A stretch of DNA of 64,000 bases. Source: Amphibalanus amphitrite. Taxonomy: Eukaryota > Arthropoda > Thecostraca > Balanomorpha > Balanidae. Shown here piece after piece: positions 31,401 through 40,415 of this stretch (its first letter is position 1; each line of letters opens with the position of its first letter). The translations under genes and the position numbers were made by a program. Where the stretch lies: positions 1,116,001 to 1,180,000 of the forward strand of contig NW_024881531.1 in the NCBI RefSeq assembly GCF_019059575.1, in the 5' to 3' direction. A model generated the notes under the pieces. That model did not search any database, was not told where the DNA came from, and was given only the letters and a program-made list of their open reading frames with translations.

Positions 31401-32259
31401 AAGCACACATATAAACTTTTAAATTAAAAGCTTTAAAATGCTAAATTTCAACATCTCTAAGCTGATGATAATCGTTAGTTGTTTCAGACTTTGGCGCGAA
31501 AACGTAGGCATTCAGATCCACCGTGCGACCGGTCACCGTATGCAGTAGTGTGATGGTGTGAGTTGGGTTGGGGAATCAAGGCCGTATGGGGAGAAGGTGA
31601 GGAGATATCGGTGTGCCGACGCGGCGGATGGCAGTGAATTTTCAGGATAGGTAGCAAAAGGCTCATTCCCAGACGTTGTACCAAATTTTGCGGCGCTATG
31701 CGACGCCAACTTTTACGCTATTCGCGAAAAAAAACTTAAGGAGGCTGCCCCCCCCCCCCGCCAGGCGAGGGCTAAGTTGGAGACAGTGATGGGACTAAGA
31801 TGTTGGTTGGAGCAACTCCAAGCATTTTATCGACCTCTGTGGCTGCGCTTGAGCCGTGTATGATGGTTCAAGGGCCGAGTGTGTAAATAGATCAAGGTTC
31901 CGCGGTGTGATGAAGCTGAGGATGAAGCTGTTTGTTTCACAAAACTGCGTGTGCGACCTTGTGTTGATTTGGCGTGCTATAATGTCCGTAGACCCTACCA
32001 CCGGATGCAGATATCAGATATACTTCTCGTGTTTTCTTGTGTTATGACTCGAGCTGACTTCCCATGCCAACTTTTATGAAGAGCTGAGCTGTGTTTTGAC
32101 CTTGCTTGAACTTGAACTTGCTGCAATGGCAAGTGACCCGTAAGGGTCTGGAAATATATGAATTCGTTCGATCTACATCTGTCTAAGCCCGAACCATTCG
32201 TCAATTCATCCAACCGTTCTGCCACCGAGGTAGCACATACAACTGAATCGAGATAACAC
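28471..32259. other. Intergenic, no gene recognised
   Basis: A small CpG/CA-rich patch at 28800-29050 includes a 15-base poly-G run (28980-28994). A poly-C run is at 31748-31759. Positions 30940-31200 are G+C-rich. A donor-like GTAAGT at 30540 follows an open frame I cannot identify. Nothing else is supported. Confidence 0.45.
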
Positions 32260-32265
32260 TTTATT
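32260..32265 (-). terminator. Candidate poly(A) signal for C/EBP
   Basis: AATAAA on the minus strand, about 615 bases past the C/EBP stop codon. It is the first canonical hexamer I noticed downstream and implies a long 3' UTR that would contain the CA/GT-rich stretch near 32.64 kb. Confidence 0.5.
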
Positions 32266-32879
32266 AAAATAGATGGTTCTCGCAACATGAACACATATAC
32301 ACGACCCGATCTCCACGCCTCCCCAACACTACACCTGCCTCTAGACAAACTCGGTCAGGGGGACAGTGTGAACAGCACAAGGTACCAGTACAATCAGTCG
32401 CTCCCGCACACACGTCCTCACGACCTCCGGCCGCCGTGCGCGGCGAGTCGACTCTTTCAATCCTTAGCTTCTCAACACACAGCACATTAGCTTCTCATCA
32501 CACGCTCACATATCGCAAACCCTTGGTGAGAACGCGGCCACGAGAACACGTCCAGACGTGCATTGACATCAGAACAATTACGGTGCACGTTTGTGCGCAC
32601 GAACGAGTGAAGGTGGTGACACGGCGAGCACGCACACGCGCGCACACACGCACACAAACAGATACGGATGACCGGCGGGAGGGAGTCCGTCTCCTCCGAC
32701 CCGGCCGGGTAAAAACACAGCGCGTCACGACCACTGGCCGCCCGCCGTCGCTCGCGGCGGCGACAACAGCGTCTTCCGGGGAGGCGCACACGAACGACTA
32801 GGGACATCGAGAGAATCAGGCGCGCCCCTCAGCAGGCTGAGATCGCACCGGGCGGCCGCGCCGGCCGCTGCACCTATCG

Positions 32880-33764
32880 TCACAAGCCGGCGGGCGGCGC
32901 CGCCGGTCGACTGCCGAACCCGTCACCCAGGTGCTTGGCAATCTCACGCTGCAGCTGCTCTGGCAGTACGCCCACGTTGGCGAACAGGTTCTTCAGCACG
33001 GTCAGCTCCTTGGTCATCATCTCGACCCGCTTGTGCAGCCCCTCGTTCTCGCGCGAGAGGAACTTGACGCGTTCTTCGGTCTCGCGGCAGCGCATCTTGG
33101 CCTTCTCCCGCGATTTGCGCACGGCCACGTTGTTGCGCTCGCGGCGCCGGCGGTACTCCTCAGAGCCGGGGCTGATGCGCTTGGAGGGCGAGTGCTTGGA
33201 GCCGCCCGAGGGCCGGCTGGGCGGCGCTGGCGGAGCGCTGGTGGGCAGTCGCGCCGGCACCAGGCCGCCGGCAGCTGAGGAGACGGGCGTCAGGCTGGCG
33301 TAGGCCGGGCTGTAGCCGCCGGCGAAGCCAGGGTGTACCGGCGGCTGGCGGCACGCCTGGAACTCGGCCGCGTCCGGGTCCTTTTTGACGGGGATGGCAG
33401 TGACGGTGTCGCCGCCCAGACGCGGTACTGTGTACGGCATCGGCTGCGGCAGGTACCCAGCGGTCGGGTACGTCAGGCCGGCGCACGAGGCCGGCGGCAT
33501 GCCGGCGCGGCCCGCCTGACCGGCCACGGCCGCCGCCGCCGCCGCGCCCAGGCCCTTGCCTTCGACGATGTCTGTGAAGATGCCATCGCTGAAGTGTGGG
33601 TCGTTCACAAAGGCCTGCAGGTCGAGTGACACCTCCGAGGCGCCGAGGTCGGCGAGGTCGCCGAACTCCTCTCCATAACCGCCCAGTCGCGTCTTGCCCG
33701 AGAGTCCGTTAAAGCTGGGCTTCACCACAGAGTCGCTGAGATCATACATCTGGGGCGACTCCAT
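32880..33764 (-). CDS. C/EBP-family bZIP transcription factor, single exon
   Basis: A 294-residue protein ending in a C/EBP-type bZIP domain. The basic region (about 203-226) contains RRRRERNNVAVRKSREKAK, the NxxAVxxSR signature that contacts CCAAT/enhancer DNA. A leucine zipper follows with heptads L236, L243, M250, L257, V264. The N terminus has YDLSDS and SLDLQAFVNDPHFSDGIF (about 46-63), resembling the conserved C/EBP activation region. IPVKKDP (124-130) resembles the (I/V)KxEP sumoylation/attenuator motif. Alanine- and proline-rich linkers fill the middle. I chose the ATG at 33764, with A at -3 and G at +4; the longer open frame begins at GTG and is unlikely. It has no introns, like vertebrate CEBPA/B and typical of the family. 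It acts as a nuclear dimer; the Drosophila relative is slbo. Orthology to one paralogue is not claimed. Confidence 0.95.
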   Translation of the reverse strand: MESPQMYDLSDSVVKPSFNGLSGKTRLGGYGEEFGDLADLGASEVSLDLQAFVNDPHFSDGIFTDIVEGKGLGAAAAAAVAGQAGRAGMPPASCAGLTYPTAGYLPQPMPYTVPRLGGDTVTAIPVKKDPDAAEFQACRQPPVHPGFAGGYSPAYASLTPVSSAAGGLVPARLPTSAPPAPPSRPSGGSKHSPSKRISPGSEEYRRRRERNNVAVRKSREKAKMRCRETEERVKFLSRENEGLHKRVEMMTKELTVLKNLFANVGVLPEQLQREIAKHLGDGFGSRPAAPPAGL

Positions 33765-34022
33765 GCTCGCCACTGCACATGATGTGCCAACACCACACGA
33801 GAAAGAGCGACCGGTGGTCCGGGGAGAAGACACGTCTGCACTGGGCCGGCGTCGGCTGGCGACTGGCTGGCGGCGCGGCGCCGCGGAGCACTACACCACG
33901 TGAAAGGGAGGCAGCGGGCCGGCGCAGCGCACCTCCGACCACGACCGCTGTCCTCGGGGGAGTGTCGACAGCGGTGGCCGCGCCGCTCATATGCCTTTCG
34001 CCCGGGCGACGGGCGCGCCCAG

Positions 34023-34032
34023 TGCGCATGCG
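34023..34032. promoter_or_regulatory. NRF1-like palindrome upstream of C/EBP
   Basis: TGCGCATGCG matches the core of the NRF1 (Drosophila Ewg) consensus. It lies about 260 bases upstream of the C/EBP start codon in CpG-rich DNA. I see no TATA box in the proximal region, so a CpG-type dispersed promoter is plausible. Confidence 0.4.
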
Positions 34033-34499
34033 TATCGTCGTCGCTCGGCTGCAGCCGCCTTATCTGCTGACATTTTGGTATCGCTCCAAGGCACAAAACT
34101 CACCGAGATCGATCCAGTCGGAACGACTTTGCTAAGCGCTGCTAGATCCACTCTCATTTGCAGTGGATGGTTGTCAATCTCTGCCACTGAATGCTCTTTT
34201 GAAGGACCGCGTTTGTCACTTTTCTGTCCTGCGTCCTGCGACTTCCGGCAACACAATTCGTCATGCCATCACTTCGAATTCAGGACTGTAACGTCTAAAC
34301 CCCAGGACAAGATAAACGAAGGAAGCTCCGGCAGGTCATCCGTAACGTCGAGGCAATTTTTTCCACGTCAAGTGAAAAAGCAGCAAACGGTGTGTCTATC
34401 GGTACAGCGTCTAGGCTTGTATGCGTGACTAATGTAAACAATCGGCCATTATCACCGTCTTTTCTGATAAAACATTGCCGTCACTGTTTGTATAGCATT

Positions 34500-36430
34500 T
34501 CACCGATTTTAATTTTGTGACCTCTCCATCAGGCCTAGGCCACTGCGAAAAAAAATTGAAGATGCGCCTCTTTTGAACGAATGTCGTTCTAAACCATCTC
34601 AAACATAAGCTCTTAGGTGAAAATGACACACTGAATCGGAAAATTGCACCTGTGACCCCTCTGTCTGCCGCTGAGGTCATCTCAGGTCATGAAGGTTACC
34701 AGCAGTTTTTTACTGTATTTTTTTTATAGAGACGTGCTAGAGCAGTGAAAACACGTCAGATGTGTTCAATTCGACGATACCGGTCGACTGATATACAACA
34801 TGACCTTTTCCGATCAGGTCATGACCTTGACCTGAGGTTAAATTTTCAAAACGGCCTTTCAAGGTCAATAAATTGTGCATTCCTTTTAAATTTTTGCCCT
34901 CTAGAGGCTAAACCGTTGACCTGAGGGCGAATCTGAGTACGTGCCGGCGAAAGAGCGTTGAAAGAGCTATCGAATGCGCTTTTCCGCGGCGCTGTAGCTC
35001 TATTGGTTCCCGAGTAAGCCGTCGGGTGTTTTGAAGGTTGTTGAAAAAGACAAAGTTTGACCTCTGAGGACTTGACCTTTGACCTGACCTTAAAAATGAC
35101 TGAAGTATTTCCGCCATTATTTTTTACGCTCTTTCGATTGCCGCTCATCGCTTGTCGCTACGTCGCCCAGGAGCCGAGTTAGACAGGGGCGTGAAAACGC
35201 CCCCTCCCCCCCCCCCCCCAGCACGACACGGAAAACTCAGTTCATCAGCACGGAGCGAGTAAGAAAAACCCGTTCTAAGCGAAAACGTCGATTTTTACAG
35301 TTTTTGCCCTCCGGAAGCTACACCGTTTTAGATCAAATCTGAGAACACTACTCAGAAGGAACTATCGAATGTGCTTTTCCACAGCGCTATAGCTCTACAC
35401 ATTCGTTCCCGAGTTATGCGTCGATTTGTCGAAAATTGTCGAGAGGTAATTTTGACCTTTGATGACTACTGGTGACCTGACCTTTAACTTTGCCTAAAAG
35501 TTGAAGTACTTTCTACTTTCCTCATTACTTTTGACCGCGCTTTCAAACGCCGTCTGCCGCGTGTCTCAACGTGGCCCGCGGGTCCGGGAGCGGAGGTAGA
35601 GGGGGTGGGGTGCGAAAACACCCTCTTCCCTAGCAGGCCACAGAAAATTCAGACCACCAGCACGGCGCGGGTTAAAGTTGACTGCCATATTGCAGCCGAT
35701 GCGTTTCCTTTACGAGTAGCTTTACAAAGTCACTTTTGATTATTGACGCTCAGTTGGCATCAATAATGCAATCAATCACACATTTGTGTGATTTCAACTG
35801 TGCGTTGAGCCAAATGTTACGCCATCCCGAAGAAAGAAAAATAAGAGGAAGCTTAGCTTTTTACATGTAGTTAGACAATGCTTAGGGCCTTACCTTAGCC
35901 CACGATTCGGCGACTGATTTTTGGTTCGCGAGGATAAATATTAAAATAAAGGGCTACAGAGTGAGAAGAAAACATGGGACGTTACCATTTCGCTTTGCGC
36001 ACCAACTTACTCACGATGCGATTCAACACACAAAAGATATGCCTGATAAGGTAGATAAGGTAAATAGGGAGGGTAGAAAATTACCTTTCCTAGTCAGAAA
36101 ACGACCTTGACCTACTAGCAAATTTTTTAGTTTACCTGTCAATGTCAGATTTATAGTTCACTCAACGGGCCTCAACAAATGAATGACGATACTGGTAAAA
36201 TCGATGTCCTTCCGAATTTGTGCAGCAAGTCTTAATTCCACCAAAAAACGTCTACACATACAGATTTTCGTCTCCGGAAGCCGAGCCGTCGACCTTAGGT
36301 CAGATGAAGAAACATGAGTGAAAGATCTTGAAACATTACTGGAATTAGTCACTTCGCGTCATTTGACTGCACACTGTTATACCTAACCTCTGATTACCTC
36401 TTGTGACCTGAGCATTGAATTTACCTAAAG
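34500..36430. repeat. Degenerate repeat cluster dense in TGACCT/AGGTCA half-sites
   Basis: Two adjacent copies of a roughly 410-base unit start with TTTTTGCCCTC at 34891 and 35301. They share, in order, a CTATCGAATG segment, a GTTCCCGAGT segment, a TGACCT cluster and a GCACGG segment. A third, more diverged partial copy starts near 36265, and a related fragment precedes 34890. I count 19 TGACCT or AGGTCA hexamers; about one is expected by chance over this length. They include a DR1 (35073-35085), a DR0 (34822-34833) and TCAAGGTCA (34859-34867). A 14-base poly-C run sits at 35206-35219. This may be an old transposon family or a duplicated enhancer; the sequence does not decide between them. 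Confidence 0.75.
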
Positions 36431-36464
36431 GACAGAAGTAACTCTTTTCGGACACCGTTGAATC

Positions 36465-36533
36465 AACGGTAGTAGTAGAAGTAGTAATCAACAGTAGTAG
36501 TAATCAGCGGTAGTAGTAATCAACAGTAGCGGC
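36465..36533. repeat. AGTAGT/AATCA-type minisatellite
   Basis: TAGTAGTAATCARCRG repeats about three to four times with variation. It runs into the small inverted-repeat element at 36529. Confidence 0.75.
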
Positions 36534-36671
36534 GGAACACCTTCAATTAAGGGGGGCACTGCCGACTTTTGGTCCCATTCTTTCCATGCAACGCCCATAG
36601 GGCTAATGTTAAAATGCCAAAATCAAAGCCAAGGCGGGCACGGTGCCCCGGTGCCCTCCCCGTTCCGCCGC
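36529..36671. mobile_element. Small inverted-repeat element (about 143 bp)
   Basis: A perfect 10-base inverted pair, GCGGCGGAAC at 36529-36538 and GTTCCGCCGC at 36662-36671. Weaker inverted similarity continues inward (GGGGGGCACTGCC against the reverse complement of GGTGCCCTCCCC). It could be a MITE or one end of a larger repeat. Confidence is limited because no target duplication is clear. Confidence 0.35.
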
Positions 36672-37352
36672 CTATGCCGTTGATCACGAAAAATACGGTG
36701 ATCCGAGCGTAATATATCGACGCGGAGAAGTGTATAAAAATGACCGTTCTAGAGCGCGCATTTATCTTGTCATCTGAACTGATCTGAGCGTAGTAGGTAC
36801 TGTGCGTGATCGCACCCTTCCTTGCTTGCAACTGGCAACTGCAAGACGTGGTCATAGACGCTGTTAGCGACATCTGTACAAGCCGACCGTTCGCGTAGAT
36901 GGCGCACTAGGATTGCTTGCCTCTACGGCCGTGCCACCCTGAACTGTAGCGCTGTTGGCGTGCTGAGGCAGATTGCCTCTTCGTTATGCTCGGTGAAGCC
37001 AAGCTGAACTTATGATGGGCTGGAATAGCGTTCAGTCGTCAGACAAACTTAGAATGACAGAAATTTTGTCGCTGTCTGAAGATGAATCGTATCTAAATAA
37101 CTCACTCAAAACGCACATCGTGATTCTCCATATGACCGTCTTAATTTACAGGTCGGTCGTCACATACCTGATGATTGAATGTGGTTTGCGAGAAGCAGAA
37201 AACTGAACGACTTGATAACATAAACACACGATGTGTGACGAAGCAACAGGTATTGTGATCAGTTAAGCGGTATATCTTTATCAGACTGTTAAGAAAAAAA
37301 ACTTGAGATGTGGCTCCTTCGCTTGCGAATCCATTACTCACACAGTACACAT
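36672..37352. other. Intergenic, no gene recognised
   Basis: Unique sequence without a convincing exon or element. Confidence 0.5.
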
Positions 37353-38564
37353 AGGGGAGAGTGGAAAAAGATGCCCAGGGGTTTGCTTGGGGTTTGCAAT
37401 GTCATTCGAAAATGACAATCGGAAAGCAAAAACTTGGAGTTTCAACGGAACCCGACATCATTTTTCTCCACAAAATAACACACTTTTGTGCTTGAAATAC
37501 GATAACTTTTTTGCTATTAATAATTTTCCTGAAGAAGTGCAAGGGGGCATCTTACCCCAGAGGGTAGAAAAGACGCCCCCTGCGGTTGGGTAAGATGCCC
37601 CTCCGCACTATAAGTGACTAAAATGGGCACGTGAATTGCCTGAACGAATCAGTTACATTCGAGTCTGCGGTAGGCAATTAAACGCCATCATAAGGGCAAA
37701 AAAAAAAGTCGTCGCAAGGGGCTTCAGAGTTCATCGGGGGGGGGGGGGGGGGCATCATAGTCCAGCGTGGCCAAACAAGCCTCCGTGGTGACGTTCGGAG
37801 ACAGTTGTGGGCCCTTATAGGTCTTCATGAGACTTGAAGGCTCTCAAGACCATCGTGGGCTGGGGATCTCACATGCCAGCGCGGCCCGTGGGGCCAGCGC
37901 GGGATCTCGCAAAGAGTGTCGTGAGGGGCCTCGGAGCCAATAATGGGGCCCACAGAGGCCGTCGTGAGGGCTCTCAGAGTCAGATAGGCGCCCAAAAAGT
38001 AGGCATATGGGCCAAGAGACCGACATGGCGAGCACCTGACCGTATTGGACTCTCAATAGTCCCAAATCGACTTTTGTCTTTCTTCACAAGTATGTATGTA
38101 CTAAATGATTCGACGAGTTCCTTGAAGGGCAGCCCACGGATTAAGGGGGGCGTCTTTCCCTATCAGGTCAGGGGGCATCTTTAGGCACCGAATTAACATT
38201 CAATCAGTACATTTTGTTAGCACTAAAACTACACCCTGAAACAAACTAGTTGAGGCAAAGTACACGCATATAGGTAAATGTTTCACGACAATAGCAAGGG
38301 ACTATTTTTTTACAATTTCTTTGATATTCACAATGTTTTCACACTAAAATATTTTTTTTTGAAAGCAGCACATATAAAACAACCATGCACCAGCCCACCG
38401 TTGCCCAACTGAGCTTGGCAAATTTTTGTGTAGTATACAAGGAAGGTTTCCGCTTTACGCTAAGAACATTAATTTTCAGGTTTGATTTTTTGTTTTGCCT
38501 GGTTTTGCCGGTAGAGGGGGTTGGGCGTCTTTCCCACCCTGGGCATCTTACCCCACTCTCCCCT
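37353..38564. mobile_element. Non-autonomous TIR element, AGGGGAGAGTGG ends, ACAT duplication
   Basis: The 5' end AGGGGAGAGTGG, a short A-rich gap and AAGATGCCCAGGG are mirrored at the 3' end by CCCTGGGCATCTTACCCC followed by ACTCTCCCCT. The TIR is about 28 bases with two or three mismatches. An exact 4-base target duplication, ACAT, flanks it at 37349-37352 and 38565-38568. The core GGGCATCTTAC motif recurs inside near 37548, 37569, 37592, 38145 and 38170 in both orientations. The interior also carries a 17-base poly-G run (37736-37752) and loosely repeated GTCGTGAGGG-CTC-AGAG units (37.7-38.0 kb). No transposase is encoded. It is related to the nested element at 24056-24985. Confidence 0.82.
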
Positions 38565-39054
38565 ACATGATGTATGTGCATCTGCTCACTCACTCACATA
38601 CATCCATCGAATATGAAAACAGAAGATATAATAAGGGAATAGGAGGTATAAGGACAAACTAAACCTAACTGTTTTACGCATCGGTTTACTTCCTAAATAA
38701 AGTTACTTATTTACTTAGAGCAAAAGCCACAACCTGTTAACAAAACGACGTTTGAAGTTCGCCGCACATAAGATGCATCCTCGCTAAAAAAAAAATTCGA
38801 AATCTCATCGAAGTTATAAAGTTCCCGACATGATATCACCCATTTCCATCGCAACGTCTCACGCTTCTCCTTAAAGTCACTGTCAGTCACCGCCGCTGGC
38901 TTTTGAATGCGCTGTGTCCTAGCGACTGGCACATGGCAACGGAAGCAACAAAGCACCTGTTGGCGCGGGTGTCAGTCGGCCAATCTGCAGACGCTGCGCC
39001 ATCGTGGTACGGACAGCGGTTACAGGAGGATCTGGTTCCCTCAGCCGCCGCACC
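38565..39054 (+). other. Upstream region of the lectin gene
   Basis: A TATA-like TTATAAAG at 38814-38821 would place transcription start near 38845 and give a 5' UTR of about 210 bases. That leader would contain several upstream ATGs, so the true start may lie closer to the coding region. Nothing else is recognised. Confidence 0.35.
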
Positions 39055-39792
39055 ATGTCCCTGCTGTCGGCGTCTCTGCTCCTGCTGTTACTGGCAGTCT
39101 CCTCGCCGGGTGTCTGTGATATGCTCCACCGGACCCTGGAGCCGGTGGTCTGGGAGGACCCGGCCCACCAGGAGGTGGCCAGTCGGCCGGCGGCCAGCTG
39201 CGTCCACTGCGCGCTGCTCTGCTCGCGGACACGGGACTGTGTCACCGTGTCGTGTCCGGCCGGCCGGTGCCGCCTGCTGACCTGTGCCTACGGCGCTCAG
39301 CCCGCGGCCGGCCGGTGTCCGCGCTGCGAGCCGGGCTGGAGCCGCTACGGCAGCGCGTGCTACACCACCGAGACGACCCCCAGCCTCACCAAGACCTGGG
39401 CCGACTCTCAGAGGCACTGCGGCGCGCTGCGGGCCGGCGCTCGGCTCGCATCCGTTCACACGGCCGCCGAGAACCACTTCATCTGGACACTGTTCAAAGA
39501 CAACGGGTACTCGCGCGCCTGGATCGGCCTGGAGCACCCTGCCATCACCGACCCAGCCCTCGTACTCCAGGTCAGCATTTCGTTGGGTGCCGACACCACC
39601 ACACCGAACTACCAGTTCCGCTGGGTGGACGGCTCCCTGGTGAGCTTCACCAACTGGGCTTCAGATCAGCCCAACAATAAGGTGGATCTTGACCTGGGTG
39701 TGTTTGTCCGATACTCTACCGGCAAGTGGGTCGACTTTCCAAAGACAAACAGCGAGAACCTGACGCAGATCTGCAAGTATACGCTCTATTGA
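39055..39792 (+). CDS. Secreted C-type lectin-like protein, single exon
   Basis: A 245-residue protein. Residues 1-22 form a signal peptide with a leucine-rich core (SLLLLLLAVSS). Residues 49-77 form a cysteine-rich segment (C49, C52, C56, C62, C67, C72, C77) that may be a PAN/apple-like or other small disulfide module. Residues 91-242 are a long-form C-type lectin domain: the extra N-terminal pair C91/C102, C122 in the first helix, WIGL at 157-160, a QPN tripeptide at 205-207 where sugar-binding lectins carry EPN or QPD, W225-V-D in place of WND, and final C240. The second conserved disulfide pair (C2-C3), normally beside the calcium site, is missing, so calcium-dependent sugar binding is doubtful. 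The start ATG lies in CACCATGT; the longer frame begins with GTG. Likely role: extracellular recognition or immunity. No introns. Confidence 0.92.
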   Translation: MSLLSASLLLLLLAVSSPGVCDMLHRTLEPVVWEDPAHQEVASRPAASCVHCALLCSRTRDCVTVSCPAGRCRLLTCAYGAQPAAGRCPRCEPGWSRYGSACYTTETTPSLTKTWADSQRHCGALRAGARLASVHTAAENHFIWTLFKDNGYSRAWIGLEHPAITDPALVLQVSISLGADTTTPNYQFRWVDGSLVSFTNWASDQPNNKVDLDLGVFVRYSTGKWVDFPKTNSENLTQICKYTLY

Positions 39793-40409
39793 AACCAGTA
39801 CTGGAAGAGCAAACTGGACACAAAGTTCAGACGTTCTCGGTGTGGTAAACGCACTTCTCATATGTAGAGAATACTCGCAAGCCCATGCCTTTATCTCTGA
39901 TCTCCGTGGCCGAGTTTGATGATGAAGGAAATCGTTCAGCCAGCGTAATTGTTTATTGTCAGTCGGTAGCTGCGCGATCGAGGTTAAGAGCCTGCGGAGC
40001 ACCGAGTCGCCACCAGCTGCAGTTCGCCAAACCCTTTCGTCGGTTGCAGTGCGTAGCATGGAAGTCGAGCGCGGGCTATGTTACCAGGTATCTTATCCCA
40101 AAACAAGAGAAGCTGTTGTTCCATGGTGTTGTGCTAATTAGCGAGCATCCGCGACCGTTGTCACGTATTCAACTATAATTTCGACTAAATGTGCTTGCTG
40201 AATGTGTCCACTGCTCTTAAAATGTTTATGATAAATTATGTAGCTCAGAATAGACCGAAATGTCAATTAAATTGTAAGTACTCTTTGTAGGTGTAAGTAC
40301 GAGAACGTGTGGTGTTACTCATAAATGTGAGGTGTGAAAAGTCTAGGCCCTCTCCATGTCTTTTACACTCTTGATGTTCATGACCGAGCACAATAATTAA
40401 CTGTCTACG

Positions 40410-40415
40410 AATAAA
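40410..40415 (+). terminator. Candidate poly(A) signal for the lectin gene
   Basis: AATAAA about 620 bases after the lectin stop codon, the first canonical hexamer I noticed downstream on plus. Confidence 0.5.
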
